A DNA stretch of 64,000 nucleotides, from contig JAQGDQ010000960.1 of the NCBI GenBank assembly GCA_030141605.1, positions 1 through 64,000 of the forward strand, read 5' to 3'. Shown piece after piece: positions 46,005 to 57,647 of this stretch (positions are counted from its first letter, which is position 1; every line of letters starts with the position of its first letter). Below the pieces are notes generated by a model. It was not told the origin of the DNA. It saw only the letters and a program-made list of their open reading frames with translations, and ran no database searches. The translations under genes and the position numbers were made by a program. Origin of the DNA: Tubiluchus corallicola. Lineage: Eukaryota > Priapulida > Priapulimorpha > Priapulimorphida > Tubiluchidae.

Positions 46005-47040
46005 TTAAGAAGAATTCAGGAATTCACAGTCAGCCGAAATCAAGGTTATTAAATCGTTAACAGCATTGAAAACCAGAACCAAAACATTAATGATGTCAAG
46101 ATTTGAATATCCAACGTACCAACATGACAGCTTTACGCACTAATGCAGAATTGATTTACCCCAGGCCTTATTAAACGATTTAATTATTGTTGATAGTCAG
46201 TTTGTAAATTTTCAGAATATCCACATAAATTTGTAAGCGCATAAAACATAACTTACTTCGCACATTCTCCGGAACATATACCCTGCCTAGAAAAATTTCA
46301 TCAAAATTCATTGACCGATTGTTCTACTTTCACATTATGTTCCATAAATGCCTAGGAAAAGTGCATAAGAAATTATTTTATGCACATTACCTGGACTCAG
46401 TTTCAACAGGTCATAGCAAACTTACCGACGTCATTATTAATAGTTAAAGCAAAACCGAACCCAAATCTTAAACTGTAGGTCAAAACAATCCACTCTTTAA
46501 AATATTGAAAATTGATACTATTTTTTCATATATGCCGTTGGCGTCTCTAGTTCTTCGCTGTTACCTGCATTTCACCATTCGTTAGTTAGACGGGCACTAG
46601 CTGTCTGTATTTCGGAAACGCATTGCATAAAAATAGGTGTAGTACCTCTCAGTTCATATGTGTTAATTTGTGACGTCCTGCATACGTTCGAAATCTCCCG
46701 CTTGAGCAAAGAGGTAAATTTGAAATTTGAATTTTCATCTTAAAACTCGCCTAGTTTTAGTACAACACACTGAATATCTTACAGTAGCACTGTACTTCAA
46801 TTTTCGCTTTCACAAACACATGAGACACGCTTATGAAATATTTTTGCTGTTGAGAATTATGTTAGTGTGTGATGCTGTCACAAATAGTGATCAATAGTTG
46901 GGCTCGTCCACCGTTAATTAAGACTTTAATCTGTCATTTAATTATCAGAAATGCTTTTGCAGTATTAACTGTATTAAAATGTGTACTTTTTATTGGACTT
47001 GAAAGTTGGGTAGTATATGAAAAATCATCCTGTCTTTAAG
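46005..47040 (+). repeat. Composite repeat (R5 then R3)
   Basis: The first part (46,060-46,230: AATGATGTCAAGATTTGAAT, AATGCAGAATTGATTTACCC) recurs at 53,690-53,790. The second part (46,440-47,035) is a full R3 copy: AAAGCAAAACCGAACCCAAA to GAAAAATCATCCTGTCTTTA. Both parts occur in the same order at 53,630-54,560, so the unit is about 1 kb. Confidence 0.8.
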
Positions 47041-47635
47041 TGACTGTAATAGCGACGTCGTTAACTCAGTGATGCCTTTGTGAAACCGGCCCCTGGTTTG
47101 CTTTGACAGTCCACAAAATACCCACGCATTCTATCGAATCCTTTGTCATAACAAATAAATATCACTGTTATTTTCCAAGACACATCATCAGCGACAGCGA
47201 CATCCAGTATGACAACCCCGAGTAGGCGTGTTGATGATATTCGTACCACCATACTTAAAGTGATTGCAATCATGTTTAACCCCCTCCCTTCCCTTCCCAA
47301 GTGTAGCAGACATTTGTCCACGCAAAGGGTCTATCTACTCTGAGGAAGACAGTCATATCTATTTCAATGGCTGCACAAATTTTCAGATTTTGCAATCATT
47401 TGTCAAAATGTGTTTATTTGGAAGACCAGCGCATAAATAAATTTCGCTAAAACCTTCTCTATATTTGAGAATTCATACGTAAAAAAATCGTGGCACTAAT
47501 CAGCTTTACCTGATTACGCTCGCTAGGCAACTGACATGCATGGGCGTTGCTTAATTAAGGATTACATTTGTAATTAGTTTTCCTTTGAGAATTTTGTTTA
47601 ATGAAAACCCATCGCTGCGTCATTCAAAGTGTCAA

Positions 47636-47755
<120 letters not shown>

Positions 47756-48364
47756 AACAACAACAGTAACAACAACAGTAGCAATAACAGAAATAATTTA
47801 CTGACTAATTTTTAAAACCACAAATCAGTGCTCAGTAATTTACAATGTGATTCTAAACCCATGTAAATAAACACTTATTACATACACACAGTGTATTAAT
47901 ATCTCGAGTTAAGATGTTCATCGTTATAAGCTAAAAAAGCAAAATCTGTCTTCACAAACGACATAAAAAAGTCAGATTAAAGCTTTGTTGTGCACGCCTA
48001 GGGACCACGACTCGTTCCATTTCTAAATGGTATACGCTGGTAGCGTAATTTCCTGCGTTGTGCCACACCATTTCCGTCTTCATCCATCAATTGAGAGTGA
48101 ACAAAGTCGTTTGGCAGCTATTAAATGCTGATCAAGTTACGGATTGATGATCATCGTATTGGTAAATTGATGCTGAGCTGTCCTCGAATCGTTATTTTAT
48201 TATCAACTCATGTGAATGACAATTAATGACGCGAGATTATGGGAGGGGGGATGTATTATTAAGTGCAGAGACAAAATAGAGAAATCTAGAAGCTTTTGAA
48301 ATAAAGGCATTAGCAGTAATACTTCAAGCCTAATTAAGAGCTTTAGGCATTAGATAGTTGTTTT

Positions 48365-48443
48365 TGTAGTAGTAGTAGTGGTGGTGGTGGTGGTGGTGGT
48401 GATGGTGGTAGCAGTAGTAGTAGTACTAGTAGTAGAGGTGGTG

Positions 48444-48540
<97 letters not shown>

Positions 48541-48575
48541 GAGTAGTAGTAATAGTGGTGGTGGTGGTTTTGGTG

Positions 48576-48645
<70 letters not shown>

Positions 48646-48695
48646 CAGTAGCAGTAGCAGTAGCAGTAGCAGTAGCAGTAGCAGTAGCAGTAGCT
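48365..48695 (+). repeat. AGT/GGT/AGC trinucleotide satellite
   Basis: Blocks (AGT)n, (GGT)n, (AGT)n, (GGT)n, (AGT)n and (AGC AGT)n. The flanks CGAAATAAAGACATCACATG and TTTTGAAATAAAGGCATTAG resemble each other, so the array lies in a short duplication of AAGCCTAATTAA-containing sequence. Confidence 0.96.
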
Positions 48696-49149
48696 TTCGA
48701 AATAAAGACATCACATGTAACAGTAATACATGTACTTCAAGCCTAATTAAACATTTTGGGCAACAGACAAATCTTTCGTTTAGTTTTATTTTCAGCAATA
48801 CATGATTTTCAGAGAACTTGTTGAACTTAGTCCTTTGTGTTGTATAGTTTTAAGCGGTGTGTTGTATTACTGATGCATTTTAGTAAAAATTATGCAAGAA
48901 AGTTGAGATTTTGCATGTCTGGTAATTAGTTGTCCAATAATATTGAGCAAAATGAAGTAACTATGATATGCTGACAATACTAATAACAGTTCCCTAGTTT
49001 TACCAAATAACGTGGTAGCGTAAAAAGTCAATGGCTTTGCTGTGACAAGATGATGTTAAGATTAATAATTACGCTTTAGAGGTACATTTGTAAGCTTTGA
49101 CAAAAGCTCATTTTCACGCACGAAAGCAGTGCTAAATGAGAGTCTGAAA

Positions 49150-49215
49150 ATTTTTCGACTGGGACTCGAGCGCAAGATCTTCTGCTTTTCGCGCAACTAC
49201 TCTAAAACTAACAAA
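49150..49215 (-). other. tRNA-like 3' half (possible tRNA-derived SINE relic)
   Basis: On the minus strand AGAAGATCTTGCGCTCGAG, then TCCCAGTCGAAAA, resembles a tRNA variable arm and B box (G-[CT]-TCGA-TCCC). The 5' half with an A box is not recognisable, so it is a relic or chance. Confidence 0.25.
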
Positions 49216-49295
49216 CATATCAAATCGCCTGTCCCACCATTATTATAAAATGTAATATATGTAAATGTATTATAAATATCATAGAATTGTAATAT

Positions 49296-49612
49296 AAATA
49301 TTGTACTTAACACCTCTTTCACGCAAAATGTAAGTTTCTGTTGAAGCGAAGTTATGCATCTGGTCTGTATAAAAACGGTCGTTTCTACTCTTTTAGTGGT
49401 CCAGTTAGATTAATCCTTACAGTGTAAACAGTATTTCATCATTATTATTTTGGAATTGTACTGAACACCCTTTTTATGTAAAATGTAAGTTTCTGTTGAG
49501 GCCAAGTTATGCATCTGATCTGTATAAAAACGCTCGTTTCTGCTCTTTTACTGTTAGATTAATCCACGATGGTGCAGACTCTATTTCATCATTATTTTGA
49601 ATTTACTGCATG
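49296..49612 (+). repeat. 155-bp tandem duplication with TATA-like motifs
   Basis: Two copies share AAAATGTAAGTTTCTGTTGA, AAGTTATGCATCTG, TCTGTATAAAAACG and AGATTAATCC...TTTCATCATTATT. The TATAAAA words start at 49,368 and 49,523. It lies 330-640 bp before the DSCAM Ig1 exon. Confidence 0.85.
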
Positions 49613-49662
49613 TAATTTCGCAATAAAGGTATCGTTTTTCTTACACATTATTCTGTTGTTTC
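49569..49662 (+). CDS. Speculative signal-peptide exon of DSCAM-like gene
   Basis: An ATG in good context (CCACGATGG) opens a 39-codon frame whose later part, AIKVSFFLHIILLF, is hydrophobic like a signal peptide core. A GT at 49,663 (TTTC followed by GTGGAT, a weak donor) would leave phase 1, as the Ig1 acceptor requires, giving a 280-bp intron. A duplicated TATA-like motif lies 46 bp upstream. Against it: the segment contains AATAAAG, looks partly like repeat tail, and hydrophobic stretches are common in AT-rich DNA. Confidence 0.22.
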
Positions 49663-49942
49663 GTGGATGGATGTCAGAAGAGTTATAGACTGCTTGGCCT
49701 CCGCATCTGCTGGTACCAAACCAACCTGGGTAGTTTTACCACTTGTCGGCGAGGTACCGCCGGCAGCTCAATATATTGTAGATAATATTATAAAATGCAC
49801 AACTCTTATCTTTACAAGCTACAGTATTTGAAAAACAGTTGTAACATACCAGTATATCAGTTTTTTTTTATAATTATCCTGCAATAAAGAGGTATGGCAA
49901 AAGTAACAAGGTATACATAGGTGATTTTTTTACTTCGTTTAG

Positions 49943-50266
49943 ATATTTCCTCATCCAACAATGATCGGCGAGGACCGACATTTATCAACGAACCTCCGAC
50001 TTCTGTGCTATTCACCAACGATACTGGGACCTCTGTACATTGTGCTGCATCAGGTAACCCCCCACCTGCAGTAGAGTGGAGAAGTGTTGATGGAAGCATC
50101 GTTGAAGACATTGAGAACATTCGTCATGTGTCAAAGAACGGCACTCTTAGTTTGGCAAAGTTCAATCCTCGTCTTTACGTGCCGAATGTTCATTCAACAA
50201 CGTACGTATGCTTTGCGCGGAACGCCATGGGTACCATAAGAAGCAAGAATGTAACCGTTCATGCTG
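49943..50266 (+). CDS. DSCAM: DSCAM-like receptor, Ig1 exon
   Basis: This 324-nt exon encodes the first immunoglobulin domain. After a short linker come PTFINEPPTSVLFTNDTGTS, HCAASGNPPPAVEWRSVDGS, IRHVSKNGTLSLAKFNP and TTYVCFARNAMGTIRSKNVT. The B-strand Cys, C-strand Trp and F-strand Cys of the I-set fold are present, and 'P.AV.W...DG..I.....IRHV..NGTL' with 'Y.C.A.N..G.IRS..V' is the DSCAM family Ig1 pattern. Two potential N-glycosylation sites (NGT, NVT) are seen. The acceptor is CGTTTAG before ATATTTC; the donor is GCTG followed by GTAAGT; phase 1 at both ends. Role by family: homophilic neuronal adhesion and self-avoidance at the cell surface. DSCAM versus DSCAML1 is not decided. Confidence 0.94.
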
Positions 50267-50531
50267 GTAAGTTGACAAATTCGTAATGTGCCGATATTTG
50301 ATGGAATTGGCTCCGTAACCGAATCAATATATCAATCGCTAGGCAATGTAGCTAATCGATTTGTTATATGATTCGGTTGTATGTTAAGACTGCCGTTTTT
50401 TGCCTTCGTTTAGTTTGTTACGCTAAAAATGACGTACATTATATAGTTATTTTTCCATATGTTAAAGCTATTATAGATGTAGGAAAGATATTGCAGGTGC
50501 TTTGCTGACTGCCCTGCAGTAAGGCAGTTGA

Positions 50532-50790
50532 TTGTCTGCCTTATGGCCTTTTAACTGGCATAGAAGATGCAAGTGCCCAAATACTCGTCAGTTACCCCCG
50601 AGGATGGCAGAAAGTGTTAAAATCGGTGACATTACTAGCGATTGGTGTAATCTTAGTTTTGGCATCCCACAAGATTTCATTTTAGGTCCCTCCCTGTCTA
50701 ACATTTTTACTAATGTTATTTTCATTTTTATAGAAAAAGTCTTACTACCAAATTTTGCTAATGATAACGCTCTCTGATGCCACATACATG
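50532..50790 (+). pseudogene. LINE reverse transcriptase fragment in DSCAM intron
   Basis: PPRMAESVKIGDITSDWCNL, then SFGIPQDFILGPSLSNIFTN and LPNFANDNAL, correspond to RT motifs 3-5: 'G.PQGSILGPLLF.IF.ND' and 'YADDN.L'. The catalytic box reads FAND and the QG of the motif reads QD, so it is inactive. Only about 250 bp remain. Confidence 0.8.
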
Positions 50791-50857
50791 AGTTTTAATA
50801 GTTGAACTCCCACTGTGAAATTATTTAATTTAATGCGCAATGAAACCATACACATAC

Positions 50858-51482
50858 ATAAGGCTTTAAAAATTCGTCTTGAAATTTTATACCACTTACA
50901 TACTGCTTTCTTTCATGCAGGGCTTGTGTCGGTAGTAACGCTGTATAAAATGTGTAAATTTAAACTTCCGCGATGACCGTTAGGCGCAGCCACTTTGATG
51001 GTAGGTCGTTGAAACGAGTTTAGATAACATTGAGTAAAGTTTGAAAAAATAGTCAGAGCATTCGTAGCATACATGTTGCTAACTGAGAAAATTTTTAAAT
51101 TGCTGCATCTTGTCAATAAGATTAAAAATACGTTTTTGGTTAGTGAGCGGCGCACCCTGGACGATGAGTCAGCGACATTTTACCAATTGGTGAAACCAAA
51201 TAATTAATAATATTCTTTTCTAGTTACATAAGTCTTTGCAGCAGGTAAGCGACATGCTAAGTAATATAACTTTGCACAGAAATTTTTTTGGGACATAATC
51301 TAACGTTGTCTTTTCTTCCCCTAATTTACGTTTGTGTAGGTGACGTCATATAATGGCGCGGTCGAAACAGTATTGCGGGAGATTTAAAATGAAAACAAAC
51401 AAAAAATCCTTTTGACGCAAGCACCATTTAGGGCGATATTTGTGAAATTTACTTCTGGTTCCCCTTTTCTTGTCCTTTGAAG
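50858..51482 (+). mobile_element. R2 MITE, near-full copy
   Basis: It begins GGCTTTAAAAATTCGTCTTG and ends TCCCCTTTTCTTGTCCTTTG. It contains GGTGACGTCATATAATGGCG. It forms the outer part of the inverted duplication with 40,836-41,045. Confidence 0.85.
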
Positions 51483-52108
51483 CTGATTTTGGACGGAGTG
51501 CCAATAAACACATGATGTAGCTGCAGTAGCATCTGCTGATTTCAAAGTCGACGTATGGAAGCTTCACGTTTACGTTTCACTCAGACATCAAGTTTAATTA
51601 TAAGAAATCGGTATATACGTAATCGGTTTTACCGGTTCAGTGACATGAAGTAAAATCGGCTTTGGATTCATTCTGTAAAATTAGCCATCTGCACATCAGT
51701 AACGCCAGTTTGTAGACTTCACAATAATGGTTTTTTCACATTAATTAAGTAATTAAATTAAAAATGCATGTACATGTGGCAACAGGATGTCAGTTGTAAA
51801 TCACTAGTCAGTTGCAGAGTCTCATTATTATTTAATACACCTGTTCCACGTGTTTGGTTTTGATTTCACTTTTTAAGTTTATTACTACTCGGGTAAATTC
51901 GGTTTTTTAGGTGTTTTGATTCGGAATCAAAATAAGTTTTCAGTTGTTCAGTTGACTGTTCGACACTTGATTCGATTATAATTAGAGTAAGAAACTCTCA
52001 CTAAAAAATCTGATTCAACTTATAATACGAGTACGGCTGTCAATTTTCCAAAGAAGTCTGTAAATTCAGTAGAATATAGTTATATAGTTACACTTTATAC
52101 AGTATATA

Positions 52109-52494
52109 TTGTAGCGGGTCGCAGAATTAAACCGTCACGGGCTTCGTGAAAATGCAGTGTATTGAATGTAAAATTGCCTGGGCCAATTAGAGCTCAGTTT
52201 TCTAGGCCAATTTTCTCGAGCGTGCAACCTGTTCTCGTAGATTCGAGGGCAGTGCGTTCTCGGCCATATTCGGCTTCGGTTTCATTTTGTTTTTCTCTTC
52301 TTGTTTGCTGTTGTTAAGTCAGTCGTGATTCAGTAATTTTTGGTTTAACCCATTGGTTTGCATTTCGACTCAACGCGTAAGTGTCAGCTATAAACTGTTG
52401 TTAAGTGTTTCGTTTTACTGTTTTTCTTTCTTTTCTTTTTTTTATAATTTTCCTTAGTTAATTATGTATCCTCGCTATCATAGACGGCATCACA
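52109..52494 (+). mobile_element. 386-bp insertion, probable solo LTR
   Basis: Relative to the other arm (40,205-40,260, empty site GATATAAAC) this copy has an extra block beginning TTGTAGCGGGTCGCAG and ending ATCACA, bracketed by ATATA at 52,104-52,108 and 52,495-52,499. TG...CA ends, a 5-bp duplication and GTAGCGG start fit a solitary LTR of a Ty3-type retrotransposon. No coding sequence. Confidence 0.75.
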
Positions 52495-52523
52495 ATATAA
52501 ACAATCAAATAAGTATAGAAAAG

Positions 52524-52940
52524 CAGAGTGTATTAATCAATAGGCTAACAGGGCTATAGCATAGGGTGCCAAAAGTTTGAGCGGCGTCACATTTTGGAAA
52601 AAAATCTTATTCTTCTCTGAAAATGCGTATACTTTCGTATTCACGTAAATGGCGCGTTTTATAACACACCACAGGCTGTTACTGAGCGCAGGTTTTATAT
52701 AAGTGTCACATAACGAACAGGTGCAAGGTGTTACCCAACAAGCAGTTGCGCAGCTTGCCTGTTGCCAATATAAGCCCCATGCAAATATATGACCGTGTAG
52801 TAACTAGGCTAATAGTTAGTCTAATACACCACAGGTAATCGTTTAATCAGCTCATTACATAAGCAGTCAAAAATTCACAATAAAGATGGGCGGGGCAGTA
52901 CTATCAGCCTAGGGCATCGTAAAGTGTTGATACGCCCTTC
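52524..52940 (+). mobile_element. hAT-like MITE copy in inverted duplication (right)
   Basis: It starts CAGAGTGTATTAATCAATAG and ends GTTGATACGCCCTTC, degraded ends of the 55,960 element. Interior GTTTGAGCGGCGTCACATTT and GATGGGCGGGGCAGTA match. Confidence 0.8.
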
Positions 52941-53560
52941 TTACAAAGACAAGTCGTTGCTACAACTGCTAAACTTTCTTCCAGTAAATTGTTTTCATCG
53001 CTTCTCATTTTGTACGGTTTCACATTTATCTCTAAACCTTTAGATTGTTTTTGCTGAGTTTATAGGTGACATCGCATTGTTCAGTACATTGGTTTTGCTG
53101 AGTTTATAGGTGACATCGCATTGTACAGTACACATGCAGTACAAAACATTTGGTACGTAGGAAACTAATGATTTCACTCAGACGTATGGTTAGTGTTTTT
53201 TCTAAGTGCTGAATGCCTGGAACCACAAAACTATGCATTGAGATTAATATAAGGCTTGTCAGACAAAAAAGCAATACAAGTCAATCATAAGAAAGCATAT
53301 TCTGTAGCTAACTTAGGAAACGAACTAAGAATCCCAATTATAGAAGCCCCTAAAGACTATTATACATTATTATTCATTTTCAAATATATAAATAATTTAA
53401 GTCTATCTTTACCATCTTTATTATTTTGATATATCAGTTGTAAAACTGTCAGTTTAAAAGCTAGTCATTTGTAACATCTTCAGTAAATTATGTTTAAAAC
53501 AAATAATCTAAGTAATTCTTTCAAATTACGACTAGTCTAAAATCCTGAACATTTAATTTG
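52941..53560. other. No gene recognised; short local duplication
   Basis: GGTTTTGCTGAGTTTATAGG, then TGACATCGCATTG, is present twice (from about 53,045 and 53,091). Otherwise nothing identified. Confidence 0.5.
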
Positions 53561-53624
53561 AAACAAACCAGAACAGATCATCACTTTGGAAACAATTCAA
53601 CAACAAAAAAACCGTTCGGCACTG

Positions 53625-54560
53625 AAATTCACTGACAATCGAAATCAAACGTATTAAATCATTAATCGCATTCAACACCAGATTAAAAGCATTGATGATG
53701 TCAAGATTTATGACAACGTACACACTAATGCAGAATTCATTTACTCCAGACCACATTAAACGACTTAATTTTGCTGATGGTCAGTTTGTAGATATGTGAA
53801 ATATGCAAAGTTTAAGTTTAAAGTTGTTATTTTATTTTTGCACCTCTAGATTAGATTTTGCACCTGTACATTGGATTTTGCAGTGGACATATTTGCCTCC
53901 AAGAGTGTATATTTTTAACTATCATTCATTGAGCAATTTAAAGCAAAACCGGACCCAATATTAAACTGTAAGTCAAAACAATCTGGTCTTTAAAATATTG
54001 AAAGGAAACATACTATTTTTTCAAAAATGACTTACATGAAAGAATTATTATCACACAAACACAATTTCACGTTCGCGCCACTAGTTTTTTGCGGTTACAT
54101 GCATTTCGCCATTCACTAGCTAGACGGGCACTAGCGCCTGCATTTCGGAAACATATTGCACAAAAACAAATGCTGTACTTCTCAGTTCAGATGTGTTAAT
54201 TTGTGACGAACTAAACACAGTTGACACCATATGCGGTAAATTTGAAATCTTAATTTTGATCTTAAAATTTACCTAGTTTTAGTACAACACACTTAAAATC
54301 TTACAGTAGCACTGTACTTCAATTTTCGCTTTCACAAAAACGTACAACACGCACGTTGAATATTTTTGCTGTTGAAAATTATATTAGTGTGTGATGCTGT
54401 CATAAAATGTGATCAATATTTGGGCTCGTCAGCCGTTAATTAAGACTTTAATCTATCATTTAATTATCAGAAATGCTTCTGCAGTACTAATTGTATTAAA
54501 ATGTATACTTTTATCAGACTTGAAAATGGGTTAGTATATGAAAAAACATCCCGTCTTTTG
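53625..54560 (+). repeat. Composite repeat (R5 then R3), second copy
   Basis: Same order as 46,005-47,040: ATTGATGATGTCAAGATTTA and GACTTAATTTTGCTGATGGT, then from 53,940 AAAGCAAAACCGGACCCAAT through AACACAATTTCACGTTCGCG to GAAAAAACATCCCGTCTTTT. Confidence 0.8.
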
Positions 54561-55189
54561 TTAACATTTTGTTATGATTCTGAATATTATTATCACAAAT
54601 AAAGATAATGCTTACTTACTTTTTTTACTTAAATAGAAAAACCAACGAAACGACAGCATTTTGGACGATGACCCCTCGCATTAGCTTGCTAAAAAACTTG
54701 TTCCCCTTTATGTCGTTCACCAATGAATGTTTCCTCCATAAACATTTTATGTTCGTAATTATTGTTTGAAAGTGGTTTAATTCCTATTAGTACAGAAGTC
54801 GATTCATGCTAACATTTATTAGTTCGATTCTCTGAAATGTTTCGTTTAGATGAATTTACTATGTCTGTAGTGTAGTATCTAGAAGCTTAAATTCTACAAT
54901 TAGTCGTTTTGCTGAGATAGATTAATGAAAAATAAAATTAGTTGAATTAACTACGAATTTATTTTAAAATTCAGTCGTAACCAGATATAATGTTACAGTA
55001 GAAATAACGAAACTACACGTACTTTTAAAATTCAGTTGTGACCAGATACAATGTTACAGTAGACATAACGAAACTACGTGTACTTGCCATTTCGAAACAA
55101 TAACATGTTAAAATAATAGGATTATTACCTCAGAATAGTAACCCGCTTATATAGTTTAGAGAAAAAGCTATTTTGAAGGCTGCTCACGA

Positions 55190-55500
55190 GAAAAACATCA
55201 TTGTTAATATTATTAACTTTATTGACAAGAGAAAGTAATTTAAACTTTTGTTTAATAATGTTCTGTAATTTTGTTTAATACGAATGCTCTGATTATTGCT
55301 TACACATTATGCTATGTTATCTAAACTTGTTTCAAACGATGCCGAACGGTCATCAAGAGAGTTTAAATTTTGAAGTTTTACACAGCGTTACTGCTAATGC
55401 AAGCTCTTTATGCAATAAGGCAGTATGTGGGTGATACGAATATGAATATCAATACGAATTTTTTAGCTTGATGAAAGTAAAGGGTTTTCTTGTCCTTTAA
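55190..55500 (-). mobile_element. R2 MITE, left-end fragment
   Basis: Ends GTAAAGGGTTTTCTTGTCCT and contains GGCAGTATGTGGGTGATACG and CTTTATTGACAAGAGAAAGT, matching the half of R2 seen at 58,100-58,497. Confidence 0.75.
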
Positions 55501-55959
55501 CAACGAGCCCCGAAGTAAGTTGACTATTCTATTAAGATAATCAACCAGTCGAGTAGAAATTTTAAAATGGCAGGCGCATATAATATCGGTTATATATAAA
55601 TGTTGTTAAGCTTGAGCAATGCAAGCCTAGATTTTATTACTCCTGAGCTACGCTTTGGCTTCTCTCCCAAATTATATGAAGGACGCACCATCTTTAGATA
55701 CTTTCGAAAGATTTGCTAAAACTTATTTTTTGTATAGCTTAGTGTCAGATATATGTTAGAGTTATGTATCTTGTTAGTTGATTTATTTTGTAATTAACTT
55801 AATTTTATATTTCTTTTAATACATGATAATTATTGTATTGTGTTAGACAATCGTAAATGCACCCTGTTGAAATGTATTTGCATGAGTGATATGTAAATAT
55901 CTGTATATCTGTATATATTTGTATGTAACTGAGGGCTTCCCCTAGAAAGCAGTGCGAAG

Positions 55960-56358
55960 CAGGGGCGTATTAACCGATAGGCTAACTAGGGCGCCAAAGT
56001 TTGAGGGGCATCACATTTTGAAAAAAATTCTTATTCCCTTCGAAAAATGTGTATTGTTTCATATTCATATTTTATAAGACACCACAAGCAGTTACTGAAG
56101 GAGTTTTTATATAAACACCACGTAACGAACAGGCGCAAGGTATTACACAAGAAGCAATTGCGCAACCTGCTTGAATATAAGTGCTATGCTAATACATGTA
56201 ATTAATAACGACAGGAAGAAATTATGTTAATAGTGTTTCTAATACACCATAAGTAGTTGTTCAGCCTGCTCATTACATAAACAACCATAAATTCATAATA
56301 GAGATGGGCGGGGCAGAACCGTCAGTCTAGGGTGTGTTAAAGTCTTGATACGCCCCTG
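55960..56358. mobile_element. hAT-like MITE with 8-bp target duplication
   Basis: Ends CAGGGGCGTATTAACC and CTTGATACGCCCCTG are inverted. The flanks GTGCGAAG (55,952-55,959) and GTGTTAAG (56,359-56,366) agree at six of eight positions, as for an old 8-bp hAT target duplication. 399 bp, no transposase. Best-preserved copy of the family. Confidence 0.85.
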
Positions 56359-57020
56359 GTGTTAAGCGATGAAGGAGCTACCCTCATAAAATGTTACTAT
56401 AAATAAATATATCCTTTCTCGTAAAGATGTAATGTTCCTCTGTTGCTCTCTTTTTGACTTCTCCTACGGTGATGTTCGTCAATGATTGCGTCACGACACG
56501 ATCACATGTTTGAGTCGGTTTTAACGAGTCGCATGGCGGTAAACGGTGCTGACACAGCGAATTTAACAAGTTAATTGAGGTCGAGAAGTTTGTATCAAAC
56601 TCGTTAGGCCTTGTTTGTACGACTTGCGTTCAAGAGTTTTATAATGTCAACAGTCGTTTCTACTGGCTTTTGTTCGAACGCTGACAACTTGCAAGGACGT
56701 CAGCTTGATTACACCAAGTTTAAAATTTGTTTTACCTCCATGAAAAAGGATATGCTTTAATTTTTTATTAGAAAAAAGTCGAAAGATAAAGTGAAGTTAA
56801 TAGAACTAATAATAAATATGTCGATCCTTTTCATACTTGTTTGTCCATTTATTCATTTATCAAAACCACAGACTTGCCCCTGGGCTCAAGCATCCAACTT
56901 GGCGGCACTAGGAGGATAAAAATGATATCTTTTATACCAAAACACTGTTGGCAATACCCTAATTTGTCGACAAAAAACAAAGTATAAGAATTTTAATTTG
57001 ATACATCGACTGCTTTTACA

Positions 57021-57290
<270 letters not shown>

Positions 57291-57647
57291 TTATTTTTGT
57301 TTTATATTTTCTCTTTTGTTTATTGCTTTCAATTATTTTAATCATTTCATTTGAGTAATTAACTAAAATTACATCCAGTGTCATAAATTTTTTTCTTATT
57401 ACAATATTAATTTATAAGGGGTGAGTGACTAGATGATCTACGGTCTTTCCTCATCCCATCTCCATGGAAAAGTAATGTTTTTTTTGTAAAATGGAATTCG
57501 TGACACATTATTGGAGAAAATAAAATGCCTAAATGTCTATGTCTTTGGTGCAGATCGGGCACAGACTGAATCCTCTTCTTAACTCTGAGTGCTTGAAAGA
57601 GAAAACATGGCTTGTGTTCTGGCTTAATTCGTTCAAGACTTGAACAT

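Larger units (their letters stand above)
51295..52940 (-). repeat. Right arm of 1.28-kb inverted duplication
   Basis: Inverse of 39,765-41,045: R2 end, 640-bp segment (51,483-52,103), a 386-bp insertion absent from the other arm, and a hAT-like MITE. The arms are very similar in the 640-bp segment (for example TTCAGTGACATGAAGTAAAA and GTTTGATTTCACTTTTTAAG both match the left arm inverted). Confidence 0.88.
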
